DNA of 64,000 nt, taken from positions 310,001 through 374,000 of the forward strand of contig BLSF01000009.1 of NCBI GenBank assembly GCA_012862575.1, written 5' to 3'. This stretch comes from Parietichytrium sp. I65-24A (taxonomy: Eukaryota; Sar; Bigyra; Thraustochytrida; Thraustochytriidae). A program made the position numbers and the translations under genes. The notes beneath the pieces were generated by a model that worked only from the letters and a program-made list of their open reading frames with translations, did not search any database and was not told the DNA's origin. Positions 52,807 to 62,543 of this stretch are shown here, one piece after another (position 1 is the stretch's first letter; the number at the start of each line of letters is the position of its first letter).

Positions 52807-53277
52807 AACTCCGGTGATGCCATCACAGCTGCTTTGGTTTGCTGTTCTCTTTGTTGCTTGTAGCACCTTCCATCTTGTTGGGTTAGAAAAAAATGCAGAA
52901 TCAAACTTGGCTCTTAATCTCACTTAGCTCTTGGTGCACTTGCGGTCTTGAATGCGAGTATAAAGTATATCATCTTTTTTTTTGAAGACAGGTCCCTCTT
53001 TGAAGACAAACTTTTAAGGAATTCCTTCTGCCTCTCACTTTGTGCGTTACAAATCGTGTTCGCCATACGTTGCTTCCTTCGCCCACTTCCAAATTTTGCA
53101 AAAGAGCCGTTACGTAACTAACACACTGTGGCACTGGCACTGTGGCATTGGACTTGCATATTGCATACAACTTGTCCTTGAAACTGACTGTAAGAAAAAT
53201 CTAGCTCTCGGCGTGGCTCTCGGTCAACCTTTTTGAATTGACTTTATTAAAGTGTCTGGGAGTCAATTCATTCATTT
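52807..53277. other. Spacer between paralogues 1 and 2
   Basis: 471 bp. A T-rich stretch lies near 52,970-52,985; otherwise nothing is recognised. It should hold the 3' end of paralogue 2 and the promoter of paralogue 1. Confidence 0.4.
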
Positions 53278-54759
53278 TTAATCATTCACGGTCAATCTAC
53301 AGTAGCTGGTGTAGACACTTGTCTCGGGAAATGTGCACTCGCACAAGCTCTCCGGCAGAGTGTCGCTCGAATAGCAGTCAGCTGAGGCATGGATCACCAG
53401 CGTTAAAGCCCCGCTTGTAGCTATCAAAGATCCAAGCAATACGTAAATCACTCGGTTGAAGGCCGGCTGACTGCTCCAGTGGGATATAAGCGAGAACCTC
53501 AAGTGCTTCATTTCCACAAACACGCAAAGGGAGTCTATACACAACTCTGCGCCAAGCTGGAGAAGAGAAGCAAATATTAACTCGCTCAGCTTTTCTTCCG
53601 ACAGTCCAGCAAGAGGTTTCTCAAGCTCTGCGAAAAATCGCAGTGGTAAGATCACCTGAGCGTTCTCGAACATGATCACGATGCCAAAGTTGACTACTAT
53701 ACCCGTATATTCCGATATCATTTCTGAAATGATCACCGTACTATGGTATTCATTTTCAAAATGCCGGAGCGCCGTCGTCCGAACTTCATCTTCTTGAAGA
53801 GCTAGTGCACCGCACTCTGGCTTTGCGGTTGGAACATTAGCAACCGAAGCTGGAGTTATTTTTGGTAGTTTGCGAAGGCAAGGGACAAATCGGACAAGAA
53901 GATTGTCTCTGTATCTCACACTGAGCCGAAGAGAAATTTCGCTCACACAGTTGATGACAACGAAGGTGGTCATCTCGACCCGTCCTTCGAGGTTGGATAC
54001 GATCATTCGAACCCACACGCCTACAAAAAGCTGGGATCCAAACAACATCAGATATGGGTAAATTTTGCGGGAGCTGCAAGTTGACAGCTCTCGGGACAAC
54101 AGGCGCATGGGTAGTAGGTAGCATTCGCGAAGAACTGGAAGCACAAGCAAAGCGAATAGTAATTTATTTGCCTCCAAGGACGTGATGTGCATTGTGATCT
54201 GAATGCCAACAGAGCACATCCCAGTCGAAAGAGCCACGGAGATCCAAACAAGAGGGTCGCGTCTGTACCCGAGAAAGGTAAGAATCGCGAGGATGATAGA
54301 GAAAAGCCAAAATCCCCAAACGGTGTACCGCCGTATCCACCACACTGGATTCAATCCAATCCAACAGTAATCGAGAACGTACGCAGTGCACGAATACACT
54401 AAAAAGAGCGTGATTTGTTTCCGTGGCAGCGCAAAGCTAGTTGCAACGATTGGACCAAGAAACACCAGCGATATTCCGAGATCCATTATCGCATACCCGC
54501 CCAAAACTTGCATACACCACCAAGTCTGAAGTCCGCCCCCGTACTCGCTTATGCATCGGTTTTCGACGTCAAATCTAGGAGCTCCTGTGCCATTTCGTCT
54601 CATGTCTACTTGCATCGGCGCGTGTTTGAACGAGAGAAACATAAGCAAAATCACCACCGAGGAGGCCACACTGTAAGAAATCACCACGCCCATAAGTCTT
54701 GCGACCTCCACGACATCATTTCTGCTGGGGAAGCATCTCCCGCCGAGTTTGCCGCCCAT
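53278..54759 (-). CDS. Multi-pass membrane protein, tandem paralogue 2
   Basis: 493 aa from the first ATG (an upstream in-frame GTG was not used). About eleven hydrophobic segments. The order of landmarks is KHAPMQVD, APRFDVENRCISEYGGG, the loop WWCMQVLGGYAIMDLGIS and GLNPVWWIRRYTVWGF. Next come LEANKLLFALLVLPVLRE, YPYLMLFGSQLFVGVWVRMI and a polar loop with an acidic linker (about 310-345). Then ISEMISEYTGIVVNFGIVI, NAQVILPLRFFAEL and the late Cys motif SADCYSSDTLPESLCECTF near the C-terminus. Closest to paralogue 3, with which it shares most motifs almost word for word. Function unknown; probably arose by local duplication. Confidence 0.8.
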   Translation of the reverse strand: MGGKLGGRCFPSRNDVVEVARLMGVVISYSVASSVVILLMFLSFKHAPMQVDMRRNGTGAPRFDVENRCISEYGGGLQTWWCMQVLGGYAIMDLGISLVFLGPIVATSFALPRKQITLFLVYSCTAYVLDYCWIGLNPVWWIRRYTVWGFWLFSIILAILTFLGYRRDPLVWISVALSTGMCSVGIQITMHITSLEANKLLFALLVLPVLRECYLLPMRLLSRELSTCSSRKIYPYLMLFGSQLFVGVWVRMIVSNLEGRVEMTTFVVINCVSEISLRLSVRYRDNLLVRFVPCLRKLPKITPASVANVPTAKPECGALALQEDEVRTTALRHFENEYHSTVIISEMISEYTGIVVNFGIVIMFENAQVILPLRFFAELEKPLAGLSEEKLSELIFASLLQLGAELCIDSLCVFVEMKHLRFSLISHWSSQPAFNRVIYVLLGSLIATSGALTLVIHASADCYSSDTLPESLCECTFPETSVYTSYCRLTVND

Positions 54760-55103
54760 GCGTATGGCGATTTGCTGGCATCTATACACTCCGGCTTCCG
54801 CTCGCGTTGTCAACCGACGCACGGCGAGCGCCACTCGGCATCACCTTATTCGCGGGGTCGACACTCTTGTTTTAACTCACTATAAAGAAAAATAATAATA
54901 GAAAAACCACGTGAGAAAAACAAGAAAAATGTTGAGCAAGTGGGAATATGACCGTTCGAGTCTACTACGACTCGGACTAGTATCGCACGGCACATCATTG
55001 TGTGTCGCAGTACGCCACCCACAATGGCCACAGACAACGTACAAGCAATGGCAGAGCTTGAAAGTGGGGAGCGAAGCGAAAGCGAATTTTGTTTTTTCCA
55101 ATT
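54760..55103. other. Spacer between paralogues 2 and 3
   Basis: 344 bp, AT-rich near 54,880-54,930. Would hold the promoter of paralogue 2 and the 3' UTR of paralogue 3. No gene is seen. Confidence 0.4.
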
Positions 55104-56576
55104 TTAATAGCCCAGGCCACTGTGATTTCCTCGACAGTAAGTTGAGTAGAGGCTTCTCTCCGGGAAGTAGCACTCGCACAAGTTGGCTGGTTTTGTGTCG
55201 TTCGAGTGACAATTTACTGAAGAATGAATGATGATAATCAGGGTTCCACTCACGGCAGTCAACGCCCCACTTCCTAAATTTATCAAGCGTTCGTTCACCG
55301 AGACACGGTTCCAGTGCAAGAGCAGGTCAAACTCAAAATAGTTCGTCTCCACCAAGATACAAAACACATCACAAATTAGCTCTGCGATGAGCTGGAGCAC
55401 TGTCGAAGAGACTAAAGTATGGATTGATGATAGCGGTTGCAGCGGAGTGTCCAGTTCCGCATAGTAACGAAGCGGCAGCAAGATTTGTGCGTCTTGAAAG
55501 AGCAAGATGATGAAGAAGTTGGCGAGGATCCCTGCATACTCTGAGATCATTTCCGATATGATCACCGTGCTGTGAAACTCTTTATGGAAGTATACCGTAA
55601 CGGCGTCAGCGATCTCAGCTTTGTCAACGCCGTGGAGCGCCTCTATCGAGCGTGTCAGGCTCGGAGCAACCTTTTCAACTTTACGGAAAAATGGGAGAAA
55701 ATGTTCGAGTGACCTGTCTCGCTCCCTCACCGTTAATCGAAGCAAGATTTCGATGACACAGTTGATGATCACGTATATGGCAATCTGCGATTCCCCTTCA
55801 AGCGAGGAAACGATCATTCGAGCCCAGACACCGACAAAAAACTGCGCTCCGAACAGCATGAGGTACGGGTAAACGACGCGGTATTTGCTGACGAGGAAAA
55901 ACCGGCATAAAACTCGCTGCGGAAAGAGATACATCTCCCGAATGATTGGGAGAATGAGTAAAGCGAAGAGTAAACGGTTCGTTTCTAGCCACAGCAATGT
56001 ATACGAAATTTGAATTCCCACAATACACGTGAAGGCACCCATGGCACATGTAATCCACATCAAGGTATGTTTTCTGTAGCGGAAGAAGGTTATCAAGAAG
56101 AGGATAAGTGAAGAAACACCAAAGATCCACACCACGTGTCGTCGAACTGACCAGCTGGGATTTAGCCCTATCAAAGAGAAAATGACGATGTATGCAACGA
56201 AGCCATGCACCGTGTAGAGGAATACCACCTTTTTGCCGAGCCCAAATACGAAGGGTGCCATACCTCCAAGAAATATAATCGAGATTCCAAAGTCTGAGAC
56301 AAAGTATCCGTAAAGAACTTGAACGCACCACCAAGCGCTTGGGCCAGCGCCATTCTTGCTCAGGCAGTACTCTTCCACGTCAAATCTTGGTTTTGCTGAA
56401 AGGTTTTCCCTCATTTCTTTTTGCAGTGGTGCATTTTTATATAAAAGCATGAGGCAAATTATCAAAGCTGTGGAGCTTGTGCCGTACAGGACAACTCTTG
56501 TTAAAACTTTGGCGACGGTGACTACATTTTGTCGCAGCACCGGTCCCCGGCCGGCCGGCCGCGCTGGCGTCTCCAT
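55104..56576 (-). CDS. Multi-pass membrane protein, tandem paralogue 3
   Basis: 490 aa, ATG start with credible context. About eleven hydrophobic segments. Landmarks match paralogue 2: YKNAPLQKEMRENL, KPRFDVEEYCLSKNGAGP, WWCVQVLYGYFVSDFGIS, GLNPSWSVRRHVVWIFG and LETNRLLFALLILPIIRE. Also YPYLMLFGAQFFVGVWARMI, HSTVIISEMISEYAGILANF, DAQILLPLRYYAEL and SVNCHSNDTKPANLCECYF followed by a final Cys. An N-terminal soluble stretch (METPARPAGRGP) precedes helix 1. The conserved C-terminal C...LC-x-C...C cluster and the early ENRC/EEYC plus WWC cysteines suggest disulfides on the luminal or outer side. Unknown family and role. Confidence 0.82.
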   Translation of the reverse strand: METPARPAGRGPVLRQNVVTVAKVLTRVVLYGTSSTALIICLMLLYKNAPLQKEMRENLSAKPRFDVEEYCLSKNGAGPSAWWCVQVLYGYFVSDFGISIIFLGGMAPFVFGLGKKVVFLYTVHGFVAYIVIFSLIGLNPSWSVRRHVVWIFGVSSLILFLITFFRYRKHTLMWITCAMGAFTCIVGIQISYTLLWLETNRLLFALLILPIIREMYLFPQRVLCRFFLVSKYRVVYPYLMLFGAQFFVGVWARMIVSSLEGESQIAIYVIINCVIEILLRLTVRERDRSLEHFLPFFRKVEKVAPSLTRSIEALHGVDKAEIADAVTVYFHKEFHSTVIISEMISEYAGILANFFIILLFQDAQILLPLRYYAELDTPLQPLSSIHTLVSSTVLQLIAELICDVFCILVETNYFEFDLLLHWNRVSVNERLINLGSGALTAVSGTLIIIIHSSVNCHSNDTKPANLCECYFPERSLYSTYCRGNHSGLGY

Positions 56577-57308
56577 AAATGCCTTGGTCGCGCGCTGAAA
56601 GCCGTCGGACCGGGCACTCGCTCATATTACACGCCAACACGCGGCCGACTCGGAGGCTATGGGGCAACGACTCTGAAGGCAAACACTGGCTAGTTGTGGG
56701 CATATTGGAAACGGGTCCAAATTATTAACCAGTACAAATAGACGACGGTCATCAATACGAGAACATAAACACATCTCACTACGTGTTGCGGTCCAGACTT
56801 GCGGAGGCGGAATCTAAAAAGCCAGCGAGACAAAAGACGAATGAAGAAACCCTGTGATCACAGGCACACGATACCATGAAGAGGTGTCCAATTGTTTCGT
56901 TCATCCCATGCATCCCGCACATCCAACAGAGACCTTGCACCTGAGGTGCCACAGTGTACTGTACTCAAACTATCATCTGACAGAGAGCCTCTGAGCTAAG
57001 AAGCTGGGCCTGAGCCTTTGAGGAGGCCCCGCCGCCACTCTTCCGTAACGGCCATATTTACGTCCATACTATCTATGTTCCTTATCGAACGTGAGAGAAA
57101 GTCACTGATCAGCCACTGGTCACTTTGCCACTCACAAGAGACCGAAATTCCTGAAAGAATCCGAGTTGGAGTTGGATACATCAGGGTCGTTGAAGCGAAA
57201 TTCACAGTTCAGGTAGTACCAAGTCCATCATCGGCCCATTATTTTTCCGCATCACGAGCTTTGCTGCGACGCGCGAGAAGTGGAGGAGAACGCGAGACTG
57301 GGCGCACG
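56577..57308. promoter_or_regulatory. Divergent intergenic region
   Basis: 732 bp between paralogue 3 and the first ankyrin gene, so it holds both promoters. A run of open frame continues upstream of the ankyrin start (to about 57,075, ATG), but its sequence is not protein-like in composition. No core element was recognised. Confidence 0.4.
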
Positions 57309-58193
57309 ATGTCGGACGAAGAGTACGGGGACGACGGGTTCGAAGACGGGGACGAGCACAGACCGTCTCCGCCCGAGCGTAGAAATGCGGAGCAGCGGAC
57401 CGCGCTCATGAAAGCGGCGGCTGCTGAGGTGATGGGAGAGCAGAGGCGGTCTCAAGCCAGCAAGAGTCTGGCAGAGGCTGTGCAAGAGCTCGACCAAGAA
57501 GGCGGCCTAGGCTTGCAAAGTCCCAGCGAAACCCCGGGAAATGATTCGCCAAAGGCTCGGAAACAGCCGCCTGACGGGGAGCATAGCCCAAAGCCTGAGG
57601 ACGCGGATCTTGCACCTGAACACGATAGCGAAGGCGAACTTCGGTCAAAAGGCGGCCGGAACGAAGGACAGGAGTCGAATGCCGAAGAAGAGGAGGAAGC
57701 AGAAGATGAGGAGGAGGAGCTGGAGGAAGAGGACGACAATTTGCCAGCCCTTGATGCTGAGTCGCTCAAGCAGCTTCTTCGATGCGCATATCACGGGCAA
57801 ACTCGTAAGGCAAAGGAGCTATTATCCGGGCGCGAGAAGGAGGATCGCGTTGATAAATATAGTGTCAACGGCTGCGACCGCCACGGCTGGACCCCGCTGA
57901 TGTGGGCCTCGAGCCGGGGAAACACTGACTTTTGCGAGATGTTGCTTCATCGTGGCGCTAAATTAAATCTGCAGGAGAAGACGAACGGTTGGACCGCTCT
58001 TCATCTTGCCGCAATCGGTTCGCACATCGATATCGTGGAACTTTTGCTTAGCAACAAAGCCAGTCGCAGGAAGCTTGACTTTTGGGGCGACGTTGCGCAC
58101 GAGTGCGCTCCGCGACCCTTGAAAGGTGAGCGAGGAAACCGCGCAAGAGCGCTACGCAAATTACTTCGGCCAAACTTGCCCCTCTCAAGGTAG
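57309..58193 (+). CDS. Ankyrin-repeat protein with long acidic N-terminus
   Basis: 294 aa from ATG MSDEEYGDDGF (G at -3). An in-frame ATG at 57,075 would add 78 residues and cannot be excluded. Residues 1-165 are charged and disordered, with an acidic block near 120-150 (EEEEEAEDEEEELEEEDDN). Residues about 155-270 hold ankyrin-type repeats. Two are clear: GWTPLMWASSRGNTDFCEMLLHRGA and GWTALHLAAIGSHIDIVELLLSN, with less regular flanking units. It shares the LMWAS wording with the next gene, which lies 470 bp downstream on the same strand, so the two may be related by duplication of the repeat part. A protein-binding adaptor is likely; partner unknown. Confidence 0.8.
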   Translation: MSDEEYGDDGFEDGDEHRPSPPERRNAEQRTALMKAAAAEVMGEQRRSQASKSLAEAVQELDQEGGLGLQSPSETPGNDSPKARKQPPDGEHSPKPEDADLAPEHDSEGELRSKGGRNEGQESNAEEEEEAEDEEEELEEEDDNLPALDAESLKQLLRCAYHGQTRKAKELLSGREKEDRVDKYSVNGCDRHGWTPLMWASSRGNTDFCEMLLHRGAKLNLQEKTNGWTALHLAAIGSHIDIVELLLSNKASRRKLDFWGDVAHECAPRPLKGERGNRARALRKLLRPNLPLSR

Positions 58194-58663
58194 CGAAGGC
58201 CGCCTTTTTCTGACAATGATGTAAATCTTTTCAATTGTATCTTTGACACACATCTCACCTTCTGCGATCATGATCAGTCAATCGTCATTCATCATTGTCT
58301 CAAGTCATTCCCAGTCAATCTCACAGTCAATCAACCTCATCGAAATCACACCCTAGTGCTAGCTAGTGTTAGTGGTAACAGTCTGTACAACACACTTTTC
58401 CCAAAAGAGACGTTACGCCATTCATATGCAGTGCAGACTCGGACTCGACTTGGACTCGGAAATGTTGAAGCGAACAGTAATGAAAACTGACACTGCAAGC
58501 TTGAAGTTGGCGATGGGGTGAATCTGAGCGCCGTGGCTGAAAAGGCACCGTCGATGTGAACCGCGCCTTCGTCGTGCGTCCAAGCTGGCGTGAAAGTGAG
58601 CCTGGTAGCTGCGGTCCGGCTCGTTCTCAGCGTGGGAAAAGCTCGCGTGAATGAGCTGCAGCC
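58194..58663. other. Spacer between the two ankyrin genes
   Basis: 470 bp. A TCAATC/TCATTC-like degenerate repeat lies at 58,265-58,335. It should contain the promoter of the downstream gene; nothing else is seen. Confidence 0.4.
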
Positions 58664-59839
58664 ATGGAAGATGACCAGGGGCAGGAGCTGTCGCTGGACG
58701 AGCTCGAAGATGAGCTGGACGTTATGATTGGTGATTGGGATATGAAGCAGCAAAGTCCGGAGATTCGCGAGCAGAGCTTCCTGGAGTTCAAGCGCGTCGA
58801 GGATAACCCTGCTGTCCGGACTTTGTTTAGAGAGCAGAAAATGGCGGAAAGTATGATGACGGCTGACCTCAAAATTGGCGACCGGCCCATGATGGTCAAC
58901 AGCCTTTTGGGCGTTTACGACGGCATCGTAAGCGAGAGGGGTCCATACGACGAACCTCTGACTCCATTGGGCAAGTCATTGGATGATGAGCTAATGAGGC
59001 AGAGGATTTTAACATCATGCAAGGCACAGAAAGGGGCTACACTTGTCGATGCTGCGCGGGACGGAAATATTAAGGTATTCAACGACCTCTTACAAAAGCT
59101 GAACGCCGACCCCACGAGCCCGAGCGCTAAGCGAATAACGAGCCCAAAGAACGGCAAGTGGAGCGCACTAACGTGGAGCTCGCAACAAAACCATCATCTC
59201 ATTTCGCGCAAGCTCGTCGAGCTTGGCATTTCAACGGAGCATGAAGACGACAAAGGATGGACGGCGTTAATGTGGGCCGCGCACCAGAACAACCATGAGA
59301 TAATAGAATTCTTGCTTGCGTCTGGAGCAGACGTGGACCATAAGAACAGGTACGGCAATACAGCTTTGATGTGGGCATCTCAACAAGGGAACCTTCGTTC
59401 AGCGGAGCTTTTGATCAAGTCTGGCGCAAATGTCAACCACGTGAGCGAAGAGGCCTCTTCGCCTCTTATTTGGGCATGCCGAGGTGGCCACGAAAAAGTT
59501 TGTAAGCTGCTATTGGATTCTGGGGCAGAAATTGATCACGCGAACAAAGCGAGCGAAACCGCTTTGCTCTGCGCAATTCAGGGCGGTCATCGAAGCATTG
59601 TCGAGCTACTTTTTAATCAAAGCAAGCCGTGCAACGCCCTCGCCGTGAACAAGTACTCTCAGACAGCACTGATGTTGGCAGAGAACCTTGGAGTTGGGCC
59701 TGAGAAAGACTCCATGATGCTTCTCGTTCAGTCTCACGTCGAGAAGCAGACGCTAAGTCAACTAGAATCACGGGAGCTGGAACTCCCAAAACGAAGACGG
59801 AGACTCGTGCCTCCTTCTTATAAGCAAACAACTCACTAG
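58664..59839 (+). CDS. Ankyrin-repeat protein
   Basis: 391 aa, ATG in an excellent context (GCAGCCATGG). Residues 1-120 are a non-repeat, acidic, Met-rich domain (LDELEDELDVMIGDWDMKQQ; DNPAVRTLFREQKMAESMM) of unknown type. Residues about 125-355 hold six ankyrin repeats. They include WSALTWSSQQNHHLISRKLV, GWTALMWAAHQNNHEIIEFL, NTALMWASQQGNLRSAELL, SSPLIWACRGGHEKVCKLL and ETALLCAIQGGHRSIVELL. The tail is basic (LPKRRRRL), possibly a nuclear signal. The N-terminal domain is not one I know; interaction scaffold inferred. Confidence 0.85.
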   Translation: MEDDQGQELSLDELEDELDVMIGDWDMKQQSPEIREQSFLEFKRVEDNPAVRTLFREQKMAESMMTADLKIGDRPMMVNSLLGVYDGIVSERGPYDEPLTPLGKSLDDELMRQRILTSCKAQKGATLVDAARDGNIKVFNDLLQKLNADPTSPSAKRITSPKNGKWSALTWSSQQNHHLISRKLVELGISTEHEDDKGWTALMWAAHQNNHEIIEFLLASGADVDHKNRYGNTALMWASQQGNLRSAELLIKSGANVNHVSEEASSPLIWACRGGHEKVCKLLLDSGAEIDHANKASETALLCAIQGGHRSIVELLFNQSKPCNALAVNKYSQTALMLAENLGVGPEKDSMMLLVQSHVEKQTLSQLESRELELPKRRRRLVPPSYKQTTH

Positions 59840-61664
59840 GAGCTGGCAATCTATGTTGAATACCAGCGGAGTCAATTTTCCCCGCGGAACTGCGAAAGAA
59901 AGCTAAACTTGAAAAAGCAGGGAGCAGCGTCAGAGAAACGAGCAGGAAACGCGAGCACAGCTCGCCTCAAGCTCTTCAGAGGAAAGTAACCCGAAAACAA
60001 GAATTTTCTAAAGCAGAGAACAAGCGAGTGAATAGCTACATTTGATTCAGTTAAGCGCAACATTCAAGCTCTAGCAGACACATGGCAGCCACCGCGCGCC
60101 TCCCAGCTGCTCATCGGGCAACCTCACTGTGCATCAACAACCAACACTGCCCGGGTTCAGCACGCCACCTCCGCGGCTGGAGGCTTTGTCACCCACAGGA
60201 GCAGCCGCTCCTGCGCCGTGCTGCATGAACTTCCTTGTCGCAGTGGACAAGTAGGTCTGGTAGCTGTCCCCATTCGAGCATCGTTCCACACATCCATCAC
60301 ATTCATAACATTCATAACGCCTGTCAGACCACGTCCCGTGCGCATCCCACTCATCATCCATCCCGCCAAACACATCCCACTTTCCCTGCTTTCGATAAAA
60401 CACTCCGCGAAACTTACACTCCCGATGTGACTTCGTAGATCATTGTTCCCGTCTTTGTCTTTGTCTTTGTCTCTGTCTTTGTCTCTGTCTCTGTGCCTTG
60501 CTTCCGTCTCCTCTCTCTCTGTGTCGCCACTCTCTCTCTCTCTCTTTCTCTCTTTTTCCATTGGTCACTGACAGACCAATGGTCAGCTATGCTATACTTT
60601 CCGCCATACGCTCTTACAACTAAGCAAACTAAGCGCCGATTAGCTGGTGATGAGACGCATAGTGCTTGGCTAGGAGGTGATTGGGGTTCTACAGTTTGCG
60701 ATGGGTGCTGCTTAGGAGTGTGAAGTGAGGTTAGTTAGCTGGTTGGGTCATATCGATAAGCGGGGAGTAGGTCGAGCTATGGTAACTAGTGGTTGGCGGT
60801 GAATGGTGATAGGAGGTGTTCTAGGTTCTATGGTTTACAGTGGTTGTCGTTTAGGAACGCCAAGTAAGAGCTTTATGGTGAATTCCAACGATACTTGACA
60901 GTAGTCATTGTGCACCAACAGTTAGTCAAGCACTAATTTCTTACATGGTCGTAGGGAAATCATTATTGTAGAGTTTTAGTTTGCAGATGCTCTAAATACT
61001 AAGGAATGATAAGCTAGGCTCATAACGGGTTAGTTATGGCTTGCAGTAGAGTCTATGGACGATGAGAAAATTGAGGTGAAAATGTGAAAAGAGGCAGTTT
61101 TTTTTAAGAACTTTTTAATTTTCAGTGAACACAGACCAGACCTGTCCTTCAGGCACGAAAACCAGCACGTAAAGCAGTTCGTTGTTGCGGGAACTTCACC
61201 TCACGTCACCTCCGGAAAAGAGCTCTGCTCTCATCTAAGGAATGGATTGATGCCATGACTAGATTGATAAGAACGTGACGTCACGATGGTGTTCATTGAT
61301 TGACCATGTTGTTCAATGAATGAACATTTCTTTCGTTTCCTACGAGAGAATGCGGACAAGCCTGACAGCAGGCGAAGACGAAGGAGGGCTCCAGTAGCTC
61401 CAGTACTCGAAATTGGTGTGAGTACAGTAGGGAAAGTGCCTTGGAAACTTACATGGAACTCGTGTGTCCCCCGGTCCAGGACTTATAGCATGAACCGAGC
61501 GCTGGCTAGAGATGTTGAACGCCAGCGATTTTGGCAGCTGTGGGGAGATGAGAATCGTGGAAAAGGCTCCAGCTTCTTCTGAAGAGTAGCAGACCCGAAA
61601 CGTTGCAAGTTGTTGGGGCTGATTTTTTTCTCTAGCAACAAGTGCACATTTACAATTTGCCGAG
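59840..61664. other. 1.8-kb intergenic region
   Basis: Contains a (GTCTTT)n/(GTCTCT)n repeat at 60,451-60,496 followed by a TC-rich run to 60,556. A TAG/GGT-rich, CTA/TAG-dense stretch lies at about 60,600-61,060. Several short frames are present, none with a domain. No RNA gene was recognised. Confidence 0.4.
60451..60496. repeat. Imperfect hexanucleotide repeat (GTCTTT/GTCTCT)
   Basis: About seven 6-bp units alternating GTCTTT and GTCTCT, followed by CT-rich DNA. Confidence 0.85.
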
Positions 61665-62542
61665 ATGGTGCAGCACATGGTGAACCGAAAGAGGAGGTTT
61701 AAGGTACATTCGTGCGGGTCAGAAGAAACATGGGAAACTGCCTCGACGGTGTTGAACATCATTGGTGGTGTGATTTTTGTGATAGGTTCTGTACTCTTCT
61801 TCCCGTTCGGAATACCCGCGGTTTTGGACGCAGGCTGCTGGCTCTTCGTCATCGGGTGTCTTTTGTATGTTGTGTCCGGCATCCATGATGTATATGAGCA
61901 CGCCATGACGGCAGATAAGAACTCTGCTTGGTACGCTTTGGAGGTTTTCGCGGTTACTTGCAATTTGTGCGGAACCCTGTGCTATCTTGTGGGGAGCTTC
62001 TTTTTTTTGAGCAGTATAAGTGACGTAAGTTTGACAATTGGAATCAGTGTTTATCTCCAAACAAATCAAACTAATGACGGGCTTCGATGAGATCCCAGGA
62101 ATATGCAGGAGGTTTGCTGTTCACACTTGGGTCGGTGTTCCTTATCCTCGGTACTGCGGCAAACATGCTCCACATCGGCACTTTAAACAAAGTTCGGCTG
62201 ATTATCCTGCAAAATCTCTGCACAATGCAGCAGATTACTGCGAGTATACTCTTTCTGCTTCCGAGTATCTGGTACATCCTTCCATTAGGTGACCAAAGCG
62301 AGACTGGGGAGCGCAACGTGGAAACTTGGCAGGCAGCACTCTATTTGATTGGCAGTGTTTTTTTTCTTACGACTCCGATCACCAATTTGAAACGGGTCTC
62401 GGTCTACCGCCTGTATGATTTGACTGGACATACATCAAAAAAGAACGCGTATGCCGAGAAGGGTCCACAAGAAGAGTCTCGTCGCAACGTTTTTGACTCT
62501 CCCTCCTCCTCTGACGACGACGTCGGCATTGACAAAGTGTAA
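61665..62542 (+). CDS. Two-exon YrhK-like multi-pass membrane protein
   Basis: Exons 61,665-62,024 and 62,099-62,542. The 74-nt intron (donor GAC|GTAAGT, acceptor GATCCCAG|GAA) is phase 0, giving 267 aa. The nearer TGCAG (to 62,108) would shift frame and is rejected. The protein has about seven hydrophobic segments with recurring YrhK-domain wording: TVLNIIGGVIFVIGSVLFF, CNLCGTLCYLVGSFFFL, GGLLFTLGSVFLILGTAANM and AALYLIGSVFFLTTPITN. That is, G-S-[VF]-[LF]-F units repeat through the molecule. Short basic N-terminus; acidic Ser-rich C-terminal tail (SPSSSDDDVG). YrhK domains are small membrane modules of unknown function in bacteria and algae. The stop codon is one base from the stop of the convergent gene. 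Confidence 0.82.
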
Positions 62543-62543
62543 C

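Noticed and set aside
61665-62542. Acceptor TGCAG ending at 62,108 for the YrhK-like gene
   Set aside because: It shifts the frame; the CCCAG ending at 62,098 keeps it.
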